Positions 33,211-41,762 of a stretch of 64,000 nucleotides of DNA are shown here, piece after piece. The position numbers and the translations under genes were made by a program. The notes below the pieces were generated by a model that was not told where the DNA came from, did no database searches, and was given only the letters and a program-made list of their open reading frames with translations. The DNA is from an uncultured Erwinia sp. (lineage in GTDB: Bacteria > Pseudomonadota > Gammaproteobacteria > Enterobacterales > Enterobacteriaceae): positions 28,388-92,387 of the forward strand of contig CAMIKG010000012.1 in assembly GCA_946221915.1 (NCBI GenBank), in the 5' to 3' direction. How positions within the stretch are numbered: the stretch's first letter is position 1; each line of letters starts with the position of its first letter.

Positions 33211-34195
33211 AGGTTTCCTCGCCGCCGCCAATTACCATCTCGCCACTTTCCGCCAGTCGACGAACAATAAGCAGGATAGCTTTCTGTTCGTTCTCGACCA
33301 TGGACATGCGCACCGGGCCACGGTTGGCCAGGTCGTCGCGCAGGATATCCGCCGCACGTGCTGACATGTTTTTGAGGAACTTCTCGCGCAGTGGCTGCTC
33401 GGCGCCTTTCAGTGCGACCAGCAACTGCTCGGATTCCACTTCCTGCAGCAGGCGCTGGATACTGCGGTCGTCGACATCCACCAGGTTTTCGAACAGGAAC
33501 ATCTCGTCGATAATCTTTTGCGCCAGTTCGCCGTCGAAGTCGCGCACCGCTTCCATAACCGCTTCTTCCTGCTGCGTTTTCATCAGGTTGATGATCTCGG
33601 CTGCCGTTCTCACGCCGCCCATCTTCGCACGCTTGAGGTTGGTGCCATCGAGCAGGGAGTTCAGTACCTCGGTCAGTTCCGCCAGTGCGGCTGGCTGGAC
33701 GCCGCCGAAGGTGGCGATACGCAGCATCACATCGTTGCGCAGACGCTCGTCGAACAGCGCGAGAATATCCGCCGCCTGGCCACGCTTCAGGTGGACCAGG
33801 ATGGTGGCGATAATCTGCGGATGCTCGTCGCGAATCAGATCCGCAGCTGCCTGCGGTTCCATGAAGTTGAGCGTTTCCATACCGGTGGTGGTTTCGCGCG
33901 TTTCGAGGATATCTTCCAGCAGGCTGGAAGCACGCTCCTCACCGAGCGCTTTGGTCAGCACCGAACGCAGGTAGTCGTTGGAGTTCAGGCTCAGCGCCGC
34001 ATACTGCTCGGCCGAGTTTTCGAACTCGCGCAACACTTCGGTGAGCTGCTTGTGCGACACCTGGCGCATATTCGCCATCGCGGCGCTCAGGTGCTGCACT
34101 TCGCGGGTGCCAAGGTGTTTAAACACCTCGGCGGCACGCTCTTCACCAATCGTCATCATCAGGATGGCGCTTTTCTCAGTACCGGTCAGACTCAT
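33203..34195 (-). CDS. fliG: Flagellar motor switch protein FliG
   Basis: The 330-residue protein shows the FliG ARM-like domains: LTGTEKSAILMMTIGEERAA at the start, the EHPQIIA motif near residue 124, MGGVRTAAEIINLM near 195, and the C-terminal charged torque helix around 270-300 (LREKFLKNMSARAADILRDD). It joins the MS ring to FliM and contacts the stator. The start overlaps fliF by 4 bases. Confidence 0.97.
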   Translation of the reverse strand: MSLTGTEKSAILMMTIGEERAAEVFKHLGTREVQHLSAAMANMRQVSHKQLTEVLREFENSAEQYAALSLNSNDYLRSVLTKALGEERASSLLEDILETRETTTGMETLNFMEPQAAADLIRDEHPQIIATILVHLKRGQAADILALFDERLRNDVMLRIATFGGVQPAALAELTEVLNSLLDGTNLKRAKMGGVRTAAEIINLMKTQQEEAVMEAVRDFDGELAQKIIDEMFLFENLVDVDDRSIQRLLQEVESEQLLVALKGAEQPLREKFLKNMSARAADILRDDLANRGPVRMSMVENEQKAILLIVRRLAESGEMVIGGGEETYV

Positions 34196-35928
34196 AGTTC
34201 GTTACTCATCCATTGGCGAATAACCAGCGCCACTACGCGTGGATCGTTTTCAGACATCTCGCGAATACGTTGGCTCATGACCTCAGCGCTCATGCGATGC
34301 TGAGACTTACGTTCCTGCTCCAGCTCATCTTTGCTGAGGGTGACAGAGTAGGCTTCTTCCTGCTCCTGCGCACGGGCGGCGGCCAGTTCAGCTGCGGCCT
34401 GTTCCTGCTGGCGTTTACGCATAATCTGCGGACGCACCAGTTTGCGGTAGAGGATGAAGGCAACCAGGGCAATCAGCAGCCAGCGACCGGCTTCCATTAA
34501 CTGGTCAAAGAACGACTGCTGCTGCCAGAATGGCAGTTCGCCGCCGGTTGGATCTGTCTGCGTGAACGGTGAGTTCACCACATTGATGCTGTCGCCACGT
34601 TCGGTGGAGAAGCCCATGGCTTCACGCGTCAGATCTTCTACCTGTTTAATCTGCTGCTCGGTCAGGGCGATCTCTTTCCCTTCCGCATCGAGGCGGTAGT
34701 TCACCACCACGGCGACCGACAGACGCTTCACGCCGCCAACATTCATTTTGGTATGACGAATGGTGCGGTCTAACTCGTAGTTGGTGGTATCGCTCTTGGT
34801 GGTGTTGGAGGGCACCACACGGTTGTTAGCATTGTTTGTCGCGGCGTTCGCGTTGTTTGCCGCATTAGCGTTGTTTGCATTGTTGGCGTTATTGCCATTC
34901 GCCGCGTTAGCGTTGTTGCCGTTGGCGTTATTGTTGGCAATCGGTGTGTTGTTCGCTGGCGCCGGTTGGTTCGACAATGCGCCAGGGACGCCGCCAGGAT
35001 ACTGGCCGCCCAGCTGTTCGCTGCCACTGCTCTGGCGTGAACGGATCGCCGCGTTTTCCGGATTGGTGTTTGGTTTGTACTGCTCGTCAGTCTGTTCACG
35101 GCTGTCGAAGTCGATCTGCGCAGTAACCTGTGCATGCACATTGCTCTGGCCGAGAATTGGGCCAAGAATCGCTTCGATACGCTGCTGGTAACGGCTTTCC
35201 ACTTCGGTGGTGTATTTCAGCTGAGCATCGTTCAGGTCACGACCCGCAGAATCAGAACGGGTCAGCAGACGACCCGCCTGGTCGACCACGGTGACGTTGC
35301 CTGGCGGTAAACCGGGCACACTGCTGGAAACCATATGCACGATAGCGCTGATTTGACCTTCATCCAGCGCGCGGCCAGGCTGCAGATTCAGCGTCACGGA
35401 AGCGGAAGGCGCTTTCTGTTCACGGATAAACAGCGTCGGTTTTGGCATCGCGAGGTGAACACGCGCGGTTTTCACCGGACCAAAGGTCTCGATAGTGCGC
35501 GCCAGTTCACCTTCCAGTGCGCGCTGGTAGTTAACCTGCTCGCTGAACTGGCTGATGCCGAACTTCTCTTTATCCAGCAGCTCGAAGCCAACGGAGCCAC
35601 CTTTCGGCAGACCCTGTTGCGCGAGGCGCAGACGCAGCTCATGCACGTTTTCCGCCGGAACCATTAATGCCCCACCGTTTTCATCGAAACGGTAGGGGAT
35701 GTTCATCTGGGTAAGTTGCGTGACGATGGCGCCGCCGTCTTCATTGGTGAGGTTGCTGTACAGCACCTTGTACTCAGGCGCTTTCGCCCACAGTACCATG
35801 GCGACAACAGCCGCAACGACAAAGGCGGATGCGACGATAATAGGAATTCGTGGGTTTGCGCGCAGGCGAACCAAAAGGTCACTGAAGCCCTTCTTTGCTG
35901 GAGAATCCTGTGTTGCAGTAGCATTCAT
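34192..35928 (-). CDS. fliF: Flagellar MS-ring protein FliF
   Basis: The 578-residue protein has membrane segments near residues 30-50 and 455-475, ring-building motifs (VLYSNLTNEDGGAIVTQLTQ, LARTIETFGPVKTARVHLA) and the FliG-binding C-terminus ending RQWMSNEL. I use ATG 35928 (AGGA 7 bases upstream, MNATATQDS start); the frame is open to 36021. It is about 26 residues longer than E. coli FliF (552) because of an Asn/Ala-rich insertion around residues 320-369 in the periplasmic part. It opens the fliFGHIJK operon, divergent from fliE. Confidence 0.97.
   Translation of the reverse strand: MNATATQDSPAKKGFSDLLVRLRANPRIPIIVASAFVVAAVVAMVLWAKAPEYKVLYSNLTNEDGGAIVTQLTQMNIPYRFDENGGALMVPAENVHELRLRLAQQGLPKGGSVGFELLDKEKFGISQFSEQVNYQRALEGELARTIETFGPVKTARVHLAMPKPTLFIREQKAPSASVTLNLQPGRALDEGQISAIVHMVSSSVPGLPPGNVTVVDQAGRLLTRSDSAGRDLNDAQLKYTTEVESRYQQRIEAILGPILGQSNVHAQVTAQIDFDSREQTDEQYKPNTNPENAAIRSRQSSGSEQLGGQYPGGVPGALSNQPAPANNTPIANNNANGNNANAANGNNANNANNANAANNANAATNNANNRVVPSNTTKSDTTNYELDRTIRHTKMNVGGVKRLSVAVVVNYRLDAEGKEIALTEQQIKQVEDLTREAMGFSTERGDSINVVNSPFTQTDPTGGELPFWQQQSFFDQLMEAGRWLLIALVAFILYRKLVRPQIMRKRQQEQAAAELAAARAQEQEEAYSVTLSKDELEQERKSQHRMSAEVMSQRIREMSENDPRVVALVIRQWMSNEL
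34820..34965 (-). repeat. Asn/Ala-rich low-complexity repeat inside fliF
   Basis: Read on the coding strand, AAC/AAT and GCN codons alternate in short imperfect units (such as GNNANAANGNNANN) for about 48 residues. The unit structure at DNA level suggests slippage expansion. It lies between the RBM3-type ring domain and the second membrane segment, where FliF length varies between species. Confidence 0.85.
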
Positions 35929-36171
35929 GACCATTTCCTGCCTGACAGTTGACCCGACTGTTTCACGTTGTGTGGTTGCAAAACTGACTCCCTGGATGCG
36001 GTTTGCAATAAAAAGTTCCACCTCAATGGATTGCCATTATTTTCTGAAACGTAAAATTCGATGGCTGGATAAGCTGTAATTTTTGCTGTTATTTGCAGCC
36101 TTTGTCTTATTGACAATGATGGTAACTTTGCAACCGTCGAAGAATCTCTCTCGTAAACGTGGAGCTAACCA

Positions 36172-36483
36172 ATGGCAATTCAGGGCATTGAAAGCGTACT
36201 GCAGCAGATGCAGACGACGATGTTACAGGCCAGCAACAAAAGCGCGGATGTGACTGCTCATGCAGATTTCGCCGCTGAGCTGAAATCAGCGCTGGGAAAA
36301 ATCAGTGAAACCCAGACCGCTGCCCGCGCTCAGGCGCAGGATTTCGAAATGGGTAAACCTGGCGTGGCGTTAAATGATGTGATGATTGACCTGCAGAAAT
36401 CGTCAATCTCGATGCAGATGGGTATTCAGGTGCGTAACAAAATGGTCACTGCGTATCAGGACATTATGTCTATGCAGGTTTAG
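36172..36483 (+). CDS. fliE: Flagellar hook-basal body protein FliE
   Basis: The 103-residue protein begins AIQGIESVLQQMQTTMLQA and ends with MQMGIQVRNKMVTAYQDIMSMQV, the family pattern. FliE links the MS ring to the proximal rod and is the first exported axial protein. It is transcribed alone, divergent from fliF, with a 243-base shared control region. The ATG follows GGAGCTAACC. Confidence 0.97.
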   Translation: MAIQGIESVLQQMQTTMLQASNKSADVTAHADFAAELKSALGKISETQTAARAQAQDFEMGKPGVALNDVMIDLQKSSISMQMGIQVRNKMVTAYQDIMSMQV

Positions 36484-36598
36484 TATCACCGCGCCTGGGT
36501 GATACTCGCGTCATTACGCGCAGTGATGGGGTCAGGTTTGGCTTTATATCCTACAGCTGAACTCAGCCTCATCATCCTTAATGGATTGAGTCACAAAT

Positions 36599-36618
36599 GC
36601 CGCGCTGAGCGGTTTTTT
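36599..36618 (+). terminator. Probable terminator downstream of fliE
   Basis: A short stem GCCGC/GCGGT with a 5-base loop is followed by six T residues, about 115 bases past the fliE stop. The 391-base gap up to cheV has no convincing gene. Confidence 0.6.
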
Positions 36619-36721
36619 GTGTTGGGCAATATCATGCCCATACTGCCCGCAGTGAATGCTTTTTGTCACAGCGAGTTAACACATTTTCTCTATTATTTTT
36701 CTCATCTGACCAGAGCGGAAC

Positions 36722-36748
36722 TGTATTTTTTTCTGCCACTGCCGATAA
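36722..36748 (+). promoter_or_regulatory. Sigma-28-like promoter upstream of cheV
   Basis: TGTATTTT, 11 bases, then a perfect GCCGATAA (36741-36748). The -35 matches 5 of 8. Spacing is exact and the site points at cheV, 126 bases downstream. Confidence 0.6.
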
Positions 36749-36874
36749 CCACTCAGAGTGATGATTGCAGCGGTGAATACGTATCAGACGTGAGAGCGCA
36801 ACGTGGATTTTGCCTGGACTCATCAATAATACCCTGGCGGGTTTACACCAATTAATAATAACTCAGAGGTCATG

Positions 36875-37846
36875 ATGGATAACTTTCAGAAAGAAATCGA
36901 TGAAAGGGCGAATCTTACATTATCAAATAAGTTCGAACTTTTATTATTCCGTCTGGGAACCGCAAATCAGGGTGAGAAATCCGAGCTGTTCGGGCTGAAC
37001 GTCTTTAAGCTGCGTGAAATTGTGCCGATGACGCCAGTCACCCGCGCGGCAGGTATGCACTCGCCACTGCTGGGCATGACCAATATCCGCGGACAGCTGA
37101 TCCCGGTGATCGATTTACCGGCCGTGGTTGGTTGCACGCCAACCACAGGCCTGAACCTGCTGCTGGTCACCGAATATGCCCGTAACACTCAGGCGTTTGC
37201 CGTGGAGTCGGTTGACAATATTGTGCGTCTGAACTGGAGCCAGGTGCATCCTGCCGATGCCAGCGTCAGCAGCCGCAACGTCACCAGCATCGCGGTGCTG
37301 GATGATGAAGAGCAGGGCAACGGCAACCAGATGGCGCTGGTGCTGGACGTGGAGCAGATTCTGCACGACATTATCCCGTCAGTGCGTGATGTGCCGGTAG
37401 ACGGTGTGAAAGAGAAGACCTTTAACTTCCGTCCTGGCGCGATTGCCATTGTGGCGGAAGACTCCAAAGTGGCGCGCAATATGCTGGAGCAGGGCCTGAA
37501 AGTGATGGGCATTCCGGCCACGCTGCATAACACCGGGCTCGAAGCCTGGGAGCGCATTAAACAGATTACCCAGGAAGCCGCCGCGCTGGGGCAACCGATC
37601 CAGGATCGTATTTCACTGGTGCTGACCGATCTTGAAATGCCGGAAATGGATGGCTTTACCCTGACGCGCAATATTAAAACGGATCCGGTGCTGCGCAATA
37701 TTCCGGTGGTGATCCACTCCTCGCTGTCTGGCAGCGCCAACGAAGATCACGTGCGCAAAGTGGGTGCAGATGGTTATGTGGCAAAGTTTGAGATTAACGA
37801 GCTGTCAGCAGTGCTGAAGAAAGTGCTGGATGCCGCAGCAAACTAA
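36875..37846 (+). CDS. cheV: Chemotaxis coupling protein CheV
   Basis: The 323-residue protein has an N-terminal CheW domain (about 15-165: FGLNVFKLREIV, MTNIRGQLIPVIDLPAVVG) and a C-terminal receiver domain (about 185-320) with the acidic pair in VAEDSK and the phospho-aspartate in LVLTDLEMPEMDG. CheV couples receptors to CheA and is tuned by phosphorylation. ATG 36875 has AGAGG at a better distance than the ATG three bases before. E. coli lacks cheV; Salmonella and Erwiniaceae have it. Confidence 0.95.
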   Translation: MDNFQKEIDERANLTLSNKFELLLFRLGTANQGEKSELFGLNVFKLREIVPMTPVTRAAGMHSPLLGMTNIRGQLIPVIDLPAVVGCTPTTGLNLLLVTEYARNTQAFAVESVDNIVRLNWSQVHPADASVSSRNVTSIAVLDDEEQGNGNQMALVLDVEQILHDIIPSVRDVPVDGVKEKTFNFRPGAIAIVAEDSKVARNMLEQGLKVMGIPATLHNTGLEAWERIKQITQEAAALGQPIQDRISLVLTDLEMPEMDGFTLTRNIKTDPVLRNIPVVIHSSLSGSANEDHVRKVGADGYVAKFEINELSAVLKKVLDAAAN

Positions 37847-37859
37847 CAGCCAGATGGTG

Positions 37860-37886
37860 ACCGGGCGGCGGGTCTGCCGCTCCGGT
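37860..37886. terminator. Imperfect hairpin between cheV and dinI-type gene
   Basis: The dyad ACCGG-g-CGGC/GCCG-ct-CCGGT lies between convergent genes. There is no strong T-run, so confidence in termination is moderate. Confidence 0.45.
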
Positions 37887-37888
37887 GA

Positions 37889-38131
37889 TTAATATTCACT
37901 CACCAGCCACATATCGGCTTCTTCAAACATCTCTTCAATAATTCGCGCCATAATCGCTTTATCGCTTTTGCTGGCGTCGGTTTCAATTGCATTACGCTGC
38001 ATCGGTTTCACTTTCACTTCGGCATTGGGAAAGGCGCGGTGAATACGCTTTTCCAGCTCTTCACGAATGATCTCATTGGCATTCGCCAGTCCTGCAACAT
38101 TGCGCTTATCGTAAATCAGTTCGACGAACAT
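37889..38131 (-). CDS. DinI family DNA-damage-inducible protein
   Basis: The 80-residue protein starts MFVELIYDKRNVAGL at 38131 and matches DinI/YdiP-type proteins, including the acidic C-terminal helix IIEEMFEEADMWLVSEY. DinI stabilises or restrains RecA filaments during the SOS response. The open frame continues to 38179 but that is not family-like. A LexA-type box at 38182-38201 places it in the SOS regulon. The symbol is left blank because several paralogues exist. Confidence 0.88.
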   Translation of the reverse strand: MFVELIYDKRNVAGLANANEIIREELEKRIHRAFPNAEVKVKPMQRNAIETDASKSDKAIMARIIEEMFEEADMWLVSEY

Positions 38132-38181
38132 AGTCGTTGGCCTCTCAGGGGCTAAAGGGGGAATTTTTCCTGCGGTCACTA

Positions 38182-38201
38182 TACTGGATAGCTGTACAGT
38201 A
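38182..38201 (-). promoter_or_regulatory. LexA (SOS) box upstream of the dinI-family gene
   Basis: TACTGGATAGCTGTACAGTA agrees with the LexA consensus CTGT-N8-ACAG except that the first half-site is CTGG. It lies 51 bases upstream of the start codon. Confidence 0.75.
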
Positions 38202-38412
38202 TCAAGGGTGAAAAAGGGGGAAAGGAAAAAAATTTACCTCTGGAGGTGGAAATCCAGCAACACTTCCAGAGGCCGTGCAACGCACGATTCGTTTTACAAG
38301 GATAGAAAGAGACGTCCGTCTCTTCTGTGCTAAGTTATACAGCATTTAAATAATTGTACAACTTTAATCGCGATAATTTCCTCATTTCGCGCATCAGCAT
38401 GCGCTTTGCGGG

Positions 38413-38736
38413 TTACAGTTCGTTCTTAATGCAGAACTCTTCCCAGCTCATTCCCAGTGCTTCGGCATGGGAACGCAGATATTTTTCAATTGCTTGCGCC
38501 GCTACCTCTTTATCCGGCTCGGCCAGCTGGATAGAGAACAGCATCGCGTCCTGGTTTTTCGCGCGCAGAAAGGCGGCATAGATGCGATCCGCCTGAATAT
38601 CTTTTAATTTTTCCAGCGTGACGCCCATTTCGCTGGCATCCTGGGTAGTGATGTTGTCCAGCGCGCTCTGAAAATCAGGATGCGCCTGGAAAAACATGCT
38701 GCGTGCGAGGGCGTAATACTCTTCTGGGGTTTTCAT
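38413..38736 (-). CDS. Hypothetical protein, possibly DUF6388 family
   Basis: The 107-residue protein begins MKTPEEYYALARSMFFQAHP and ends SWEEFCIKNEL. It is helical and acidic with no signal peptide or membrane segment, likely cytosolic. It resembles small enterobacterial proteins grouped as DUF6388, though I am not certain of the number. It stands alone between the dinI-type gene and yedD. Confidence 0.65.
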   Translation of the reverse strand: MKTPEEYYALARSMFFQAHPDFQSALDNITTQDASEMGVTLEKLKDIQADRIYAAFLRAKNQDAMLFSIQLAEPDKEVAAQAIEKYLRSHAEALGMSWEEFCIKNEL

Positions 38737-38813
38737 TGCCTAATCCTTGTGATTCCATTTTTACCGGAAAAATTATACCGTAACTGCGAACGTAATGACG
38801 TCAGGGAATTAAC

Positions 38814-39275
38814 ATGAAGAAGTGGATGGTAGTCGGCGCGCTGGCGCTGGGCGGTTGTGCACAAATCACCAGCTACGATCAGGCGGTGAAAACGCCAGCG
38901 TCTGCTGAGTTGCAAGGGTACTGGCAGACGCTGACGCCGCAGAGCGCGCTGATTAGCGATCAGGCGCTGGCCAGCCTGATCATCACGCCGCAGGGCGATA
39001 CGCTGGATTGCCGCCAGTGGCAGCGGGTGATTGCCAAGCCGGGTAAACTGTCGCGCCTGGATGGCGATGATATCAATGTCACCCGTCAGCTGCGTATGAT
39101 GCCGCTGGTGATTGAAGGGAAGGTTCTGCACTACGACGGTCTGGAGCTGCAAAAAGTGAATCATCCGACCAGCGAATGTCAGCAGGCGATGACGGCGCTG
39201 CAGACGCAGCCCAATACGGACGTGCTGCAGAATATCCAGCCGGAATTGCTGAAACAGAAACCTGTACAACAGTAA
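38814..39275 (+). CDS. yedD: Lipoprotein YedD
   Basis: The 153-residue protein has a lipoprotein signal with lipobox ALGGC (cysteine at residue 15) and matches E. coli YedD: GDTLDCRQWQRVIAKPGKLS and the later YDGLELQKVNHPTSEC. Function is unknown; it is probably anchored in the outer membrane. It lies next to amyA as in E. coli, converging with it over a strong hairpin. Confidence 0.92.
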   Translation: MKKWMVVGALALGGCAQITSYDQAVKTPASAELQGYWQTLTPQSALISDQALASLIITPQGDTLDCRQWQRVIAKPGKLSRLDGDDINVTRQLRMMPLVIEGKVLHYDGLELQKVNHPTSECQQAMTALQTQPNTDVLQNIQPELLKQKPVQQ

Positions 39276-39342
39276 CAGAGAGCAGGTGTAACTGGCCTGC
39301 CATGCGCGACTGCTGGCGGAGTCATCTCTGGCTATAGCGCGG

Positions 39343-39373
39343 TCTGTTTGCGGCGTGGCGAGCCGCAAACAGA
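39343..39373. terminator. Hairpin between yedD and amyA
   Basis: Twelve-base arms TCTGTTTGCGGC and GCCGCAAACAGA enclose 7 bases, just beyond the amyA stop. No long T-run, but strength and position between convergent genes support shared termination. Confidence 0.65.
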
Positions 39374-39375
39374 GG

Positions 39376-40854
39376 TTACTGTTTTACCCAAACGCTGATA
39401 CTGCCGCCGTTACAGCGAAACAGTCCGTTACCGCTTTCGTCGCAGGTAATCATCTCATCGCGGTGCCGCAGCCAGTCATACCATGATGTACCGGCGTAAT
39501 GCTCGCCCAGCGCCACGTTTTTCTCACTCTCTTCGCCGTTCGACATAATCACCACGCAACCCGGCAGATCCTCCGTTCCGCTGCGGCTAAAGGCGATGCA
39601 GCTGGGGTGGTCGAAGTAATCAGTCTGTACGCCATGCGCATATAACTGGCGGGCGCGCACCAGCGCTTCCAGTTCGGCAACAGGGGCGATTTCGATGTCG
39701 TGCTGGTCACCATCGCCGCCTTCGTCCTGATAGCGCGCGCCGAACAGATCCGGATAGAACACGCAGGGCACACCCTGTTCACGAAGCAGGATCAGACCAT
39801 ACGCCAGCGGGCGGAACCAGTGGGCAACCGGCGCTTCCAGCGCCTGTAATGGCTGGGTATCGTGATTATCGACCAGTGTCACAGCATGAAAGGCGTCAGC
39901 TGCAACCAGCGTATTGTCAAAAATATGCCTGAGATCGTAATCCGCTCCCTGTTCAGAAGCCTGGTGGAAGTTAAACTGCAGCGGCGCGTCGAACAGCAGG
40001 GTTTTACCGGCCACCTGATCGATATAGTGACGCAGTTTGTCCAGTTCATACGACCAGTACTCGGCGACCATAAATAGCGGCTGATCTGCTACTTCCTGTA
40101 CATGTTCAATCCACTCTTTATAGAACCAGGCAGGGATGTGTTTTACCGCATCGAGACGAAAGCCGCTGCAGCCGGTTTCCTGCAGCACCCAGTGCGCCCA
40201 GTATTTCAGCTCTTCCGTCACCGCATGGTTGCGAAAATCGATATTGGCGCCCATCAGATAGTCGAAGTTACCCAGCTCGTCATCCACCTGATCATTCCAG
40301 CCCTCACCAGTATAATCATTGACGATCTTAAACACGCCGTTTTCATCCGGGTTTTCAATATGATCGACGCCGCTGAAGCATTTGTAATCCCAGACAAATT
40401 GCGAGTACTGGCCGCCGCGCTGCGGGAAGGTAAAGCGTGTCCAGGCCTCGGCTTCAGTAACTTCGCTGTCAATCTCTTCGCGGTTATCTGGGTTGACGCG
40501 ATTCACCAGCACCTGTTCTTTCTCGTCGGCGCCCATTTTGTGGTTCAGCACCACATCGAGCAGTACCTCAAGCTGGTGTGATTTTAAGGTGGCAATGGCC
40601 TCCAGCAGCTGCTGTTTATCGCCATATTTGGTGGCGCGGCTGCCTTTGGCATCGAATTCACCCAGATCAAACAGGTCGTAACTGTCATAACCGGGCGAAG
40701 CCGCTCCGTCGGCGCCTTTGTATGCAGGGGGCAGCCATAGCGCGGTAAAACCCACCTCCGCCAGCCAGGCTGCGCGTTCCGCCGCTTCCGGCCACAGTTT
40801 GCCACCTGGGGGGTAGTACCAGTGAAAAAATTGCAACAGTGTGGGATTGCGCAT
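39376..40854 (-). CDS. amyA: Cytoplasmic alpha-amylase AmyA
   Basis: The 492-residue protein (E. coli 495) is a GH13 enzyme with the four regions: DVVLNHKMG, GFRLDAVKHI (nucleophile Asp), MVAEYWSY (acid Glu) and LVDNHDTQP. It hydrolyses alpha-1,4-glucans and has no signal peptide. Start is ATG 40854 (MRNPTLLQFFHWY); the frame extends to 40938 over non-homologous sequence. Position between fliT and yedD is the E. coli order. Confidence 0.96.
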   Translation of the reverse strand: MRNPTLLQFFHWYYPPGGKLWPEAAERAAWLAEVGFTALWLPPAYKGADGAASPGYDSYDLFDLGEFDAKGSRATKYGDKQQLLEAIATLKSHQLEVLLDVVLNHKMGADEKEQVLVNRVNPDNREEIDSEVTEAEAWTRFTFPQRGGQYSQFVWDYKCFSGVDHIENPDENGVFKIVNDYTGEGWNDQVDDELGNFDYLMGANIDFRNHAVTEELKYWAHWVLQETGCSGFRLDAVKHIPAWFYKEWIEHVQEVADQPLFMVAEYWSYELDKLRHYIDQVAGKTLLFDAPLQFNFHQASEQGADYDLRHIFDNTLVAADAFHAVTLVDNHDTQPLQALEAPVAHWFRPLAYGLILLREQGVPCVFYPDLFGARYQDEGGDGDQHDIEIAPVAELEALVRARQLYAHGVQTDYFDHPSCIAFSRSGTEDLPGCVVIMSNGEESEKNVALGEHYAGTSWYDWLRHRDEMITCDESGNGLFRCNGGSISVWVKQ

Positions 40855-40908
40855 CGGTTGGCTCCGTCTCTCCATCGCGGGGACAATGAAGTATGGTGCA
40901 CGGCGGCT

Positions 40909-40948
40909 AAAAAGAAAGCCGGGTGTTGCGCGCTGCACAACACCCGGC
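40909..40948 (-). terminator. Terminator of the fliDST operon
   Basis: Arms GCCGGGTGTTG and CAACACCCGGC with a 9-base loop, followed on the minus strand by TTTCTTTTT, 22 bases past the fliT stop. Confidence 0.9.
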
Positions 40949-40970
40949 GATAAAACCTGAAAGGGAGGAA

Positions 40971-41333
40971 TTAATTGTGGTCGTGTTGCATCAACACCTG
41001 ACCGGATAATTTGCCATAGGCATGCAGCACGTTTTTCTGCTGCGTTGAACCGGCGATTAAGCGACTCAGCTCTTCCTGCCGCTCCTGCAGCAATCTTTTC
41101 ACTTCGGCTTCGTTATCAATCAAATGACGTAATACCGGGCGAATCTGCTGCAGTGCGCGCTCGGACAATGGATTGTCCTGCGTCACAACGGCCAGCTTTT
41201 CTACAGCGCTGACATAATCAACTTCTACTGCGATCAGCGCATCCCATTCACCTTCATTGGCCAGACGAAGCATATTCTGGCTGAGGTTCAGCAATTGCTG
41301 GTAAGTTTCAAACACGTAGGGCGTATGGTTCAT
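40971..41333 (-). CDS. fliT: Flagellar chaperone FliT
   Basis: The 120-residue helical protein starts MNHTPYVFETYQQLLNLSQ and has the family WDALIAVEVDYVSAVEKL region. FliT is the export chaperone of the cap protein FliD and, when free, binds FlhDC and lowers class 2 expression. Its start overlaps the fliS stop by one base. Length is typical (about 120). Confidence 0.94.
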   Translation of the reverse strand: MNHTPYVFETYQQLLNLSQNMLRLANEGEWDALIAVEVDYVSAVEKLAVVTQDNPLSERALQQIRPVLRHLIDNEAEVKRLLQERQEELSRLIAGSTQQKNVLHAYGKLSGQVLMQHDHN

Positions 41334-41743
41334 TATGAAACGTCCTGAACAGGGAACGGAAGGGTTAACGCCTCTTTCCAGGCATCGGCAATACCACGAA
41401 GCAGTTCCTCAACTTCTTCGATGGCGGAAACATCATTACGCAGATTGGCGTGGGTAAGACGACGCACCATGTAATCGTATAACGTGATCAAATTGTCAGC
41501 GAGGTCATCACCCGCCTCATTAATCAGTCCCTGTTGCAGACCATTTTTGATAATGTTGACGGCTTTGGCGAGGGCATTTCCTTTGCCCTCAATATTGCCT
41601 TCCTGCATAAACAGACGGGCACGCACCAGCGAGCTGAGCGCGCCATCAAACAACATTGTCAGCAGCTGATCCTGACTGGCGCTCATGACGCCACTTTCAA
41701 GGCTTACCTGTTGGTAAAGCTGCGCCCCCGAATTTTTATACAT
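41333..41743 (-). CDS. fliS: Flagellin chaperone FliS
   Basis: The 136-residue protein begins MYKNSGAQLYQQVSLESGVMSAS and continues QLLTMLFDGALSSLVRARLFM, the standard FliS pattern. It binds the C-terminus of flagellin to prevent polymerisation before export. It lies 20 bases after fliD and overlaps fliT. Confidence 0.96.
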   Translation of the reverse strand: MYKNSGAQLYQQVSLESGVMSASQDQLLTMLFDGALSSLVRARLFMQEGNIEGKGNALAKAVNIIKNGLQQGLINEAGDDLADNLITLYDYMVRRLTHANLRNDVSAIEEVEELLRGIADAWKEALTLPFPVQDVS

Positions 41744-41762
41744 AATTCAACCTTTTAAATAC

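Noticed and set aside
36499..36855. 118-codon plus-strand frame between fliE and cheV
   Set aside because: It spans the fliE terminator and the sigma-28-like cheV promoter, and the translation resembles no protein family.
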